In this document: positions 1-5,652 of the stretch, piece after piece
Numbering within the stretch: position 1 is the first letter of the stretch
Layout: every line of letters begins with the position of its first letter
DNA from: Thermoplasmata archaeon
Lineage (GTDB): Archaea > Thermoplasmatota > Thermoplasmata > Thermoplasmatales > Thermoplasmataceae
Direction: 5' to 3'
NCBI GenBank assembly: GCA_021793945.1
Contig: JAJYRT010000050.1
Span: forward strand, 1-11,644
Length of the DNA stretch: 11,644 bases
Notes under the pieces: model-generated
The model's input: the letters and a program-made list of their open reading frames with translations, nothing else
Told to the model about the DNA's origin: nothing
Databases searched by the model: none
Translations under genes and position numbers: made by a program

Positions 1-39
1 CGTTCGGGGCGTTTTATACGTAACGGGTTTGCCTCTCAT
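1..39 (-). CDS. Possible 5' end of a leftward gene, truncated by window edge
   Basis: Reading leftward, an ATG at 39 opens a frame of 13 codons (MRGKPVTYKTPRT) that stays open to the window edge. A TATA-like TTTTTATATC lies at about 72-81 on the same strand, far enough upstream for a short leader. Too little is visible to name a product, and the frame may be chance. A GAGGAGG sequence at 61-67 directly precedes another ATG (59-61) whose frame stops after 15 codons. Confidence 0.2.
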   Translation of the reverse strand, partial: MRGKPVTYKTPRT

Positions 40-50
40 TGCGGGTGATC

Positions 51-60
51 TGTGTACACA
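51..60. promoter_or_regulatory. Perfect palindrome TGTGTACACA
   Basis: A 10-bp perfect palindrome lies between the leftward TATA-like sequence (about 72-81) and the putative leftward ATG at 39. Its position near the expected transcription start would suit an operator for a dimeric regulator. That role is inference; a 10-bp palindrome can also occur by chance. Confidence 0.2.
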
Positions 61-134
61 TCCTCCTCTTCGATATAAAAAGGGCGTTAAGTTTTACCAT
101 AAAAGTTAACAAAGTTCATCGGAGAAGAAATTAC

Positions 135-1223
135 TCAAATAACTTTGGATATGATTCCTAAGGATGCCTCGATTATAGCTCCAATTATTAACAGAATCAC
201 TGATATTGAAAAATAAATGCCCGAAATGTATGCCAACCTTTTCGATCTTGTCATAAAGTAATCTGATTTCTGATTCCGGATGTATGATTGTATAAATGAT
301 ATAAATATGTCAGAAATTGCCATAGCGGTTGCGATAGCAAAAACGTATCCTAAGGTCTCTGGGAAAAATTGTGGAAGTATGTATTTTACAAAAGAGGTCC
401 CGTTAGAAGAGTTTAGCGTAGCGATTAACCCAGTCTCAAGAATATTGGAAGAAAACAAGGATATGAAAGTCCCTGCAAAGAAACTAAGTCCACCAATCGC
501 ATAATCAAAAACATCCAGGGTAAGATTGTTGTGAATTATTATGATAAAAGAGTTGTAGACACTGATGTTAGAACTAGTAGATTTACCGATAACGCTGACA
601 TTGGGACCTGTTACAACATAAGTAAAGATACCTAAAAAAATAAAAAATGTAGAATAATAAATGAACAACGATAAGAAAAGATATTTTGTAAAAATTTGTC
701 TACTGGTACTTTCCGAAGGAGTGGCAACAACAAGATTTGTTTTATAATCATATAGCGTCTGCATATTTTTCCTATACCTGAAAATAAATAACGAGTTAAT
801 AAGATTAGAAATAAAAAACGATTTTACCAAACTTCGAAGTAGCAGAAGCTTATCCAACTTATTATTGGGGATATCGTATTTCGATATGATTCTTCCTTTA
901 AATATGGTACGGAAAATGCCTAAGTTTGTGAGGACTTCAAGACTATAATAGACAAGGGAAATCACAAACCATATTAATAAATTCTGAAATCCAGCGTTGG
1001 TTTCAAATACTTGTACAAAAGCGGCAGAAAAATTGACCTTGTAGAGCAAGAAAAAGCTAAGTAATACTGGTCTAATACCAAATGCATAAACTAAGATTGA
1101 CGAGATTGTAATTAAGAAAACCTGTTCTGCTAAGTAACATAGATATCGTTCACCCAAATCTACGAGTTTAAATGTGTTCCCCTTTCCAGAATAGTTTTTC
1201 TCCTTTGATACATTGATTGCCAT
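135..1223 (-). CDS. Polytopic membrane protein with SpoIIM/DUF95-like C-terminal domain
   Basis: A 362-aa integral membrane protein. About seven hydrophobic segments are visible (near residues 31-50, 53-72, 80-100, 180-204, 238-260, 283-313, 333-358), with a basic cytoplasmic-looking loop around 108-160. Residues 222-313 fit the SpoIIM/DUF95 pattern: an HNN pair (231-233), a Gly-rich helix (GG at 244-245, G251), N260, G265 and a PETLGYVFA stretch (288-296) where the family has its PHgilE-type motif. DUF95 proteins occur in sporulation, in ABC-type systems and in every well-studied circular bacteriocin cluster, where they serve secretion and/or immunity. It is the third gene of the operon. A strong Shine-Dalgarno AGGAGA at 1231-1236, 7 nt before the ATG, fixes the start, although this gives a 64-nt overlap with the upstream protease gene. 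Family call from motif reading; the N-terminal ~170 residues are not recognised. Confidence 0.7.
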   Translation of the reverse strand: MAINVSKEKNYSGKGNTFKLVDLGERYLCYLAEQVFLITISSILVYAFGIRPVLLSFFLLYKVNFSAAFVQVFETNAGFQNLLIWFVISLVYYSLEVLTNLGIFRTIFKGRIISKYDIPNNKLDKLLLLRSLVKSFFISNLINSLFIFRYRKNMQTLYDYKTNLVVATPSESTSRQIFTKYLFLSLFIYYSTFFIFLGIFTYVVTGPNVSVIGKSTSSNISVYNSFIIIIHNNLTLDVFDYAIGGLSFFAGTFISLFSSNILETGLIATLNSSNGTSFVKYILPQFFPETLGYVFAIATAMAISDIFISFIQSYIRNQKSDYFMTRSKRLAYISGIYFSISVILLIIGAIIEASLGIISKVI

Positions 1224-1969
1224 TTATTTCTCTCCTTATGGTAATGAAATTGTCTCATCATCTCATAAGCTTTCTCTAGCACTGAAATCATGTAAATATT
1301 GGTTCCCATTGTTTTTGCAGCGAATATATCCGCCGATGTTTCCCTAAACCAAAGGTGTATCTTTAAGAAAAGAGTGGCTAGAACCAAACCAGATACTGCC
1401 ACAATTGCAAAAACTATATTCAAGAATTGCCATCCAGAGAGAAATAATGTCACCAAAGCTAATAAAGAAATCCCCGTGAAAATCAGAATGGCTGTACCTA
1501 AGACGTAGCTTTTGAATACATCTCTTCTAATGAAATGATGGATTTCATGAAGTATTAACGCCTCTCTTTCCTTATCATTTAGGAGTTCAAAGAACCCTTC
1601 ATTAACAAAAATCTTTGGCCTTGCCCCTAAGGTGGTAAAGGACAGGGATCTGCGTTTTCGGTCAAGGGCCTGAAATTTAAATACTTCCAAATCGACATGA
1701 GTCTGATGCTCAGTTATGGCAGTATACTTTCTTGACAAATTGTAATCTATTATTGCGTCGAAATGAAGATCTACATCTTTTCTTTGTTTGAAGCCATTAA
1801 TTGCTATATCTCTGAACACAAACAATCCTATAAAAGTGAGAATTATTGATATACCATAAGACAATGAGTCCAGTGAACTGAAATGGGAGAACAACAAGTA
1901 TTCCATTGCGAAAAAGATCAAACCTACTGCTCCCCAAATAAAATAAAATTTTAATTTTGAAATGTACAT
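1160..1969 (-). CDS. M48/M56-type membrane zinc metalloprotease (HtpX-like topology)
   Basis: A 269-aa membrane protease from the ATG at 1969. Two hydrophobic segments come first (about 9-29 and 36-55). A soluble part follows, ending in the zinc motif HEIHH (141-145), in the context LILHEIHHFIRRD. Two more membrane segments (about 154-177, 182-204) are followed by RETSAD, whose Glu210 fits the third zinc ligand of the M48 ExxxD motif. This order (two TM, HExxH, two TM, Glu) is that of HtpX, whose active site faces the cytoplasm; HxxRRD also recalls M56/BlaR1. An in-frame TTG at 2008 would add 13 residues and overlap the upstream gene by 14 nt. I prefer the ATG, 25 nt after the upstream stop, but the start is uncertain. 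Placed between the putative peptide precursor and the DUF95 protein, it is the obvious candidate for leader cleavage; it could instead be a general quality-control protease. Confidence 0.85.
   Translation of the reverse strand: MYISKLKFYFIWGAVGLIFFAMEYLLFSHFSSLDSLSYGISIILTFIGLFVFRDIAINGFKQRKDVDLHFDAIIDYNLSRKYTAITEHQTHVDLEVFKFQALDRKRRSLSFTTLGARPKIFVNEGFFELLNDKEREALILHEIHHFIRRDVFKSYVLGTAILIFTGISLLALVTLFLSGWQFLNIVFAIVAVSGLVLATLFLKIHLWFRETSADIFAAKTMGTNIYMISVLEKAYEMMRQFHYHKERNKWQSMYQRRKTILERGTHLNS
1231..1236 (-). promoter_or_regulatory. Shine-Dalgarno AGGAGA for the DUF95-like gene
   Basis: AGGAGA sits 7 nt before the ATG at 1223 and inside the 3' end of the protease gene. It is the clearest ribosome binding site in the operon and decides the start of the third gene despite the 64-nt gene overlap. 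The first gene, by contrast, looks leaderless. Confidence 0.6.
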
Positions 1970-1994
1970 CAACCACACTACACTATAATAAGTT

Positions 1995-2516
1995 TTAGAA
2001 GGCGACAATACCAGCCGCTATTGTAAGTAAGATCCCCCAGCCCACTGGATTGCTGATTAGACCAGCCAGTATGGCAGCAATAGTTCCATCTCCCAATACC
2101 CCTACATCTAGTATCGCTCCGGCTATTGCTGGCCAATCTGCCGTAATATAGCCTAATCCCTCACGCACAAATCCTCCTGCTATTATCGACGCAAGGGTAG
2201 AAACTGTGGGATTTGCTCCCCAATGGGTTAGCTCATACCAAACAATATCCCCAAATGTTCCACTTTGTGAAGATTCACTCGTAGCAAGCGGTGTTTGTAC
2301 CAATGCACCGAGATTAACAGGTATCACACTTCCTTCAGCAAGAAAAACCCCATCATATAGTGGGATTCCTGCTACTGTCAGCATTAAACCAACAATTCCC
2401 AAAGCCAAAACAGACTTTTTCCAAATATTTCCGTTTTTCAACTTAACTGTAGGAACCTGACGGAATTGCTCTTCCATTAAGCTCTTATAAATTGGGTTGA
2501 TACCATAAACCTCCAT
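1995..2516 (-). CDS. Putative bacteriocin-like precursor, membrane-anchored, Gly/Ala-rich tail
   Basis: A 173-aa protein with no recognised family. Residues 1-34 are polar and end in a KK pair. Residues 35-54 form one membrane segment. Residues 55-103 are a polar Ser/Thr-rich linker containing TSESSQSGTFGD. Residues 104-173 are a hydrophobic Gly/Ala/Ile-rich tail (AIAGAILDVG, TIAAILAGLI, LLTIAAGIVAF) with no Cys, four acidic residues and one Arg. The tail's 70-residue length, composition and bulky C-terminal residue (Phe) recall circular bacteriocins such as enterocin AS-48, though those are usually cationic. It is the first gene of the operon and appears to be translated from a leaderless mRNA. 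Neighbours are a membrane protease and a DUF95 protein, which supports a processed secreted peptide. Alternatives are a halocin C8-like precursor carrying immunity in its N-terminal part, or a membrane pore or scaffold protein. That it is a gene is fairly sure; the function is inference. Confidence 0.7.
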   Translation of the reverse strand: MEVYGINPIYKSLMEEQFRQVPTVKLKNGNIWKKSVLALGIVGLMLTVAGIPLYDGVFLAEGSVIPVNLGALVQTPLATSESSQSGTFGDIVWYELTHWGANPTVSTLASIIAGGFVREGLGYITADWPAIAGAILDVGVLGDGTIAAILAGLISNPVGWGILLTIAAGIVAF

Positions 2517-2536
2517 AATGACTTATTAGGATAAAT

Positions 2537-2546
2537 GTATATATTT
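2537..2546 (-). promoter_or_regulatory. TATA box of the precursor-protease-DUF95 operon
   Basis: On the minus strand the sequence AATATATAC is centred about 27 nt before the ATG at 2516. No Shine-Dalgarno is visible between them. This spacing predicts transcription starting at or within a few bases of the start codon, i.e. a leaderless message, which is common in archaea. Confidence 0.6.
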
Positions 2547-2623
2547 TTTTGGTAACTGCTATGGCGGAAATTGACCGTTAATTATAGCGATTATCAATCT
2601 AGATACATGATAAAATTCATTCT

Positions 2624-2994
2624 TCAAATTGGCCTTGGCATGTCTTTCCGGGAAGAATATGCGAAGTTCATCATTTCATCGGTATAGGGTGATTCGGGAA
2701 GTGAGTTTCCAAGGATCTTCCCAGTTCCCCTGTCAACAAGCTCCCCGACCCTTTTCTTTGTCATTCCATCCTTCTGGAAAGGTTTCATGTATTTCGCAAA
2801 TACAGCACCCATGTCACCGGAACCGAATACAATGTCCCTGTATTCCTTGTTGTCCATATTCTGGAAGAGTGCTAGCTTCTCCCCATTCTGTACCAGGCTG
2901 TTTCCTGTTGCAATATTCCCGCAGCCTTATGAGCTGGTTTTCCGGATTCTGTTCCTTGTCCTCGGTGGATACCCGGGCATAGGCCTACAATCAT
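2624..2994 (-). pseudogene. Decayed serine recombinase (resolvase-domain) remnant
   Basis: Reading leftward from an ATG at 2994, the codons give M-I-V-G. One extra base (about 2982) then throws the frame into YARVSTEDKEQNPENQL, followed by a REYC block. This is the classic N-terminal catalytic region of serine recombinases, with the nucleophile Ser in ARVS. That frame ends at a TGA (2814-2816). A second frame, open from about 2930 to 2624, carries VDRGTGK and a MMNFAY segment that resemble the next resolvase blocks. The stretch between (about 2740-2860) does not fit the family and may be shuffled. The DNA-binding part is not seen. Such recombinases belong to IS607-type transposons, plasmids and integrative elements. 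It lies directly upstream of the bacteriocin-like operon and marks past mobility there. No function is expected. Confidence 0.6.
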
Positions 2995-3099
2995 GATATC
3001 ATTATAGTGTGGTTCACTAAATAGTGTTCAGCTGTACATGATCGTGGCCACAATTCATGGTATAAATATTCTCTTATAATACTACATTATAACCGTCAT

Positions 3100-3255
3100 T
3101 TGCCGAATCATCCACAGACCAAGCATAATACGAACCGCATTGAAATCAAGATCGTGGACCCTCAGGCCCTCGAGGGTGAGATCTCAGCTCTCTTGGAAGG
3201 AAAATATTCGGCGATTGATGAATCAGAGTTTCCCAGATATCTCGTTTATCAGTAA
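3100..3255 (+). CDS. Short hypothetical ORF, possibly a gene fragment
   Basis: A TTG-initiated frame of 51 codons with protein-like composition (EIKIVDPQALEGEIS, then a segment ending FPRYLVYQ). A TATAAATA box at 3061-3068 lies about 36 nt before the TTG, so expression is conceivable. No family is recognised. Its 3' end overlaps the opposite-strand ORF 3223-3390 by 33 nt, and probably at most one of them is real. It may be the N-terminal stub of a broken gene. Confidence 0.25.
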   Translation: MPNHPQTKHNTNRIEIKIVDPQALEGEISALLEGKYSAIDESEFPRYLVYQ

Positions 3256-3390
3256 CCTAGCATTGTTCATGACCCTGTCAAGGTTTTCCCTCCCGAACCC
3301 AGTTCCATTGGACTTGCCGTTGTCAAGCCATTCCTTCATGTATGCCGATGAATCCTCCTTGGAGTCGAAGCCAAAATGCGACATTGACAA
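3223..3390 (-). CDS. Short hypothetical ORF with Shine-Dalgarno
   Basis: A 55-aa frame from a TTG at 3390, or 53 aa from the ATG at 3384. AGGAGG at 3401-3406, 10 nt before the TTG, favours the longer form. The product is hydrophilic and looks protein-like (AYMKEWLDNG, GFGRENLDRVMNN, ending LLINEISGKL), with a likely C-terminal helix. No family is recognised. It points the same way as the recombinase remnant and may be a small accessory protein of the same former element, or a fragment. Confidence 0.35.
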   Translation of the reverse strand: MSMSHFGFDSKEDSSAYMKEWLDNGKSNGTGFGRENLDRVMNNARLLINEISGKL

Positions 3391-3781
3391 AATCTAGTTG
3401 CCTCCTAGTTACAAAAGAGCCCGGAATTATACCAAAGGTAGTATTAGAATTCTGCGTGATAGAGTCTTAAACAAGATTATAGATCATGAGACATGTTCTT
3501 TCGTGGTACCTGGTGGACATGGATCTGTCAGGGCTAAAGAATCACTTTTTTGCGGGCCAAAGAGAAATTTGAACAGGTTCGTAATAAACAGGTAACCACC
3601 GTATTTTTTTGATACTATAAACAGTTATTAAGAGAATATTATAGTGCCAGAAGCCAAAAAGAACCAGGAATGTGCATGTACTAGACTATTATATCATCTG
3701 GATTAACTATTTCAAACTTCTTTCCAAGTCTTCTTTTAAGCCGCTATCAATTTAGAATTAATGTAATTGAAATTGTCAATG

Positions 3782-3789
3782 TTTATAAG
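3782..3789 (+). promoter_or_regulatory. TATA box of the SDR gene
   Basis: TTTATAAG lies about 37 nt before the ATG at 3823, leaving a short leader. That leader contains a GGAGATGAT Shine-Dalgarno-like sequence at 3811-3819, so this gene, unlike several others here, appears to have both a promoter and a ribosome binding site. Confidence 0.6.
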
Positions 3790-3822
3790 TCGACACTCGC
3801 TGCTTAGTATGGAGATGATACT

Positions 3823-4623
3823 ATGCAGGAAACAAATCCATTTTTGCTGAACGGAAAAAGAGTGCTAGTTACAGGGGGTTCAATGGGAATCGGCATGGGC
3901 ATAGTAAGGAGATTCGTTGCGGGTGGTGCCAGGGTCCTCATAGCTGACAAAGCCACGGAACCCGCACAGAAGTACATTAACAGCCTTCAGGCCTCCTTGA
4001 GGAACAACGTTGCCGTAATTAATGTCGATCTGACTGAGCAGAGCGCGCCGGAAACTATGATAACTGAAATGGTAAGGATTTTTGGAGGAATAGATATTCT
4101 GGTCAACAATGCAGGAATATATCCGATGGCACCCATGATGGAGATGAAACCTGAGCTTTTTGACAAGGTATACACTTTAAACCTTAAGGCAGCTGCGTTT
4201 ACCTGCAGAGAAGCTGCCAGGCAGATGATAAAACAGGGGACAGGCGGAAAGATCGTTGTTATTGCGTCCATTGACAGTATTCATCCATCGTCCGTTGGAC
4301 TAGCTGCCTATGATTCTTCAAAGGGAGGTGTATTGATGTTTACAAAAAATTTTGCCCTGGAGGTTGCAAAGTACGGGATAAATGTCAATGCAATAGCTCC
4401 TGGTGGAATCGCTACTGAGGGGTCGTCACTTTCATCTCCAATGAGTAAAATGTCAAAGGAGGAAATAGAGAAGATTACTGCTGGATTCATTGCACAGATT
4501 CCTCTCGGAAGAATGGGCTTACCGGATGATATTGCCAAGGTTGCTGTGTTTCTTGCTTCATCGGCTGCAGATTACATGACCGGAAGTCTGGTCGTGGTGG
4601 ATGGTGGAAGACTGCTTATGTGA
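3823..4623 (+). CDS. Short-chain dehydrogenase/reductase (SDR), classical type
   Basis: A 266-aa classical SDR that would reduce a carbonyl or oxidise an alcohol with a nicotinamide cofactor in the cytoplasm. Visible motifs, in order: the nucleotide-binding TGGSMGIG (17-24), Asp42 at the end of the second strand (favouring NAD(H) over NADP(H)), NNAG (95-98), Asn120, the catalytic Ser149, Tyr163 and Lys167 in YDSSKGG, and a PGG turn (193-195). Length and order are complete. Glucose 1-dehydrogenase, 3-oxoacyl-ACP reductase and polyol dehydrogenases share this layout, so the substrate cannot be read from the sequence. It is monocistronic: own TATA box and GGAGATGAT ribosome site, and a T-run terminator downstream. 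It is the only intact gene inside the decayed region 2560-5640. Confidence 0.93.
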   Translation: MQETNPFLLNGKRVLVTGGSMGIGMGIVRRFVAGGARVLIADKATEPAQKYINSLQASLRNNVAVINVDLTEQSAPETMITEMVRIFGGIDILVNNAGIYPMAPMMEMKPELFDKVYTLNLKAAAFTCREAARQMIKQGTGGKIVVIASIDSIHPSSVGLAAYDSSKGGVLMFTKNFALEVAKYGINVNAIAPGGIATEGSSLSSPMSKMSKEEIEKITAGFIAQIPLGRMGLPDDIAKVAVFLASSAADYMTGSLVVVDGGRLLM

Positions 4624-4686
4624 AAAGTCAGAGAAAGCTTCGCACCTCATGTGAATTGCCGATATGGTCTCAGAAGTTCCATAATC

Positions 4687-4694
4687 TTTTTTTT
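4687..4694 (+). terminator. T-run terminator after the SDR gene
   Basis: Eight consecutive T residues about 65 nt downstream of the SDR stop codon. Archaeal RNA polymerase terminates efficiently at such U-tracts without needing a hairpin. The tract is flanked by further T-rich sequence. Confidence 0.5.
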
Positions 4695-4898
4695 CTAAAA
4701 AATATCTCCTATTTCTTCTTTATCAACCCCCCATATCATGTACGCTTTTCAAAAGTTGAGAAATGCCATTCTGTGGATGTAGTCCAGTGGAATGCACGCT
4801 TAACATGCCCCCAGTTTATGTCTGGATCAGGTATCATTTAGTGGACAACTTTACCCGAATTTGAAGAAAAAAATTTGTAATTGAAAAAGTGTAAGAGT

Positions 4899-4929
4899 GA
4901 CATCCTCCCCCGGCGTTACCGGGGACATC
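4899..4929. repeat. IS200/IS605-like terminal hairpin remnant
   Basis: A perfect 6-bp stem CCCCGG / CCGGGG (4908-4913 and 4919-4924) with loop CGTTA is flanked on both sides by GACATC (4899-4904, 4924-4929). Read on the minus strand it gives a CCGGGGGAGGATGTCAC-type sequence, which is how the right ends of many archaeal IS200/IS605-family elements look. No transposase gene is recognisable beside it, so it appears to be an orphan end or a small non-autonomous unit. Confidence 0.4.
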
Positions 4930-4995
4930 TCGCTCGCACAAGTAAAATTTGAAGAACAGTCTGTCTCTTATCTGCTATTCTAAGCGGGAAGTCAT

Positions 4996-5534
4996 TTGCA
5001 AGCCATAGGATTCAATGATTTTTTTAGGAAGCTGAAAATAAGGTCAGATGAGGAAAAACCCTTGAAGTAGGTGTGGTAGTGCTTTTCGTAGTCGTCGCCA
5101 TTATGATTCTTGCTGGAGTTGCTATTTCGGAAGCAGCAGTCCTTTCATCTCATTATTCCCCGCATACGCGGGGAGAATATGTTTCTGATGAAATTTCTGT
5201 GGCTGGCACCGGTCGGGTCGCAGTGTTTGGAAATGGAACTATAGGCACTTTGGGACGTGTGAGCGCTTTTGAACTGAATGTGATCACCGTATCAAACATA
5301 GCTTCGATGGCCATAATACCCTCCACCGCTGTTGGCTGACTGCAGTTTTACAGTGTTAACACAGGAAACTATTATTTCGTTATTTTCTGAGACTCTCCTC
5401 GGGGGTATGTCTACGCATCATTTCCTGGAGACCTATTTGATGATCTGGCTACCAGCATCATATCAGGATTCGCATTAATTCTTTCCGGCGTAGCAATAGC
5501 CGTAACCGGAACATTCCAGCATGAAAGGCGGTGA
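4996..5534 (+). pseudogene. Broken gene for a two-TM surface-domain protein
   Basis: The N-terminal piece starts at a TTG (4996) and encodes a polar segment (FNDFFRKLKIRSDEEKP) ending at TAG 5068-5070. A one-base deletion there would join it to the next frame, which begins VGVVVLFVVVAIMILAG, a membrane segment or type IV prepilin-like anchor. A Gly/Val/Ser-rich exported-looking domain follows. The same frame is interrupted by TGA at 5337-5339 and 5388-5390, yet keeps coding character (FYSVNTGNYYFVIF, then YVYASFPGDLFDDL). It ends with a second membrane segment (SGFALILSGVAIAVTG) and HERR before TGA 5532-5534. The intact ancestor would be about 178 aa: cytoplasmic head, TM, external domain, TM, short basic tail. 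Such small two-TM proteins of unknown function are common in this kind of archaeon (recollection). Sequencing error cannot explain three lesions easily. Confidence 0.6.
5158..5173. repeat. CCCCGC/GCGGGG hairpin inside the broken gene
   Basis: A perfect 6-bp stem with loop ATAC, in an A/T-rich setting (ATTATT before, AGAATA after). It falls in the coding frame (encoding HYSPHTRGEY) and adds a patch that differs in composition from its surroundings. Together with the 4908-4924 hairpin it makes two GC stem-loops within 270 nt. It may be an inserted palindromic unit. Confidence 0.35.
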
Positions 5535-5584
5535 CCGCTTGCCGCGTGAATTAAATTTTAAACCGACGCCTGACCTGGAGTGAA

Positions 5585-5594
5585 AAATATTTAT
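5585..5594 (+). promoter_or_regulatory. TATA box of the rps8e-srp19 operon
   Basis: AAATATTTAT lies about 60 nt before the rps8e ATG, predicting transcription near 5612-5618 and a leader of about 35-40 nt. An alternative TATAAT is at 5602-5607. The leader holds the inverted repeat 5615-5630 and the Shine-Dalgarno AGAGGAG at 5636-5642. Confidence 0.5.
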
Positions 5595-5614
5595 CCCACG
5601 GTATAATGCACGAA

Positions 5615-5630
5615 AGCAGAAACTTCTGCT
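5615..5630 (+). promoter_or_regulatory. Inverted repeat in the rps8e leader
   Basis: AGCAGAA and TTCTGCT form a perfect 7-bp inverted repeat around a 2-nt centre, placed at the predicted transcription start and just ahead of the AGAGGAG ribosome site. A 2-nt centre is tight for an RNA hairpin, though opening one A-T pair gives a 4-nt loop. It would also suit a dimeric DNA-binding regulator. Ribosomal protein operons are often autoregulated, but no such site is established here; the role is inference. Confidence 0.35.
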
Positions 5631-5652
5631 AATTCAGAGGAGAATAAATTTA

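Larger units (their letters stand above)
2995..3781. other. Low-coding, decayed stretch between recombinase remnant and SDR gene
   Basis: No intact gene of normal size is visible. The stretch holds two short overlapping ORFs (listed separately) and an open plus-strand frame at 3398-3595 whose product has no recognisable motif. A GTG-initiated 20-codon ORF (MPEAKKNQECACTRLLYHLD) starts near 3643. TATA-like sequences occur at 3061-3068 (TATAAATA) and around 3616-3640. Together with the recombinase remnant, this reads as the debris of one or more mobile elements. Confidence 0.5.
4624..4995. other. Noncoding stretch with IS-like hairpin
   Basis: Apart from the SDR terminator and the GC hairpin at 4899-4929, I see no supported gene. 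A Trp-rich minus-strand ORF of 33 codons (4837 to 4736, beginning MIPDPDINWG) has protein-like composition but no promoter or recognisable family, and may be a fragment. An open plus-strand frame at 4620-4841 has low-complexity content and is not convincing. Confidence 0.4.

Noticed and set aside
2629..2982. Plus-strand open frame of 117 codons opposite the recombinase remnant
   Set aside because: Its Ser/Pro/Cys-rich product is the shadow of the minus-strand frames that carry the resolvase signature.
3398..3595. Plus-strand open frame of 65 codons
   Set aside because: TTG start with no convincing promoter or ribosome site, no recognisable motif, and the region is otherwise decayed.
5153..5178. 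Sequence resembling a type I-E CRISPR repeat (TTCCCCGC...GCGGGGA)
   Set aside because: Only one copy is present, inside a coding frame, with no spacers, no second repeat and no cas gene in the window.
5337..5390. In-frame TGA codons as selenocysteine or recoded Trp
   Set aside because: No selenoprotein-type context or SECIS-like structure is apparent, a frameshift also disrupts the gene, and nearby intact genes use TGA as a stop.
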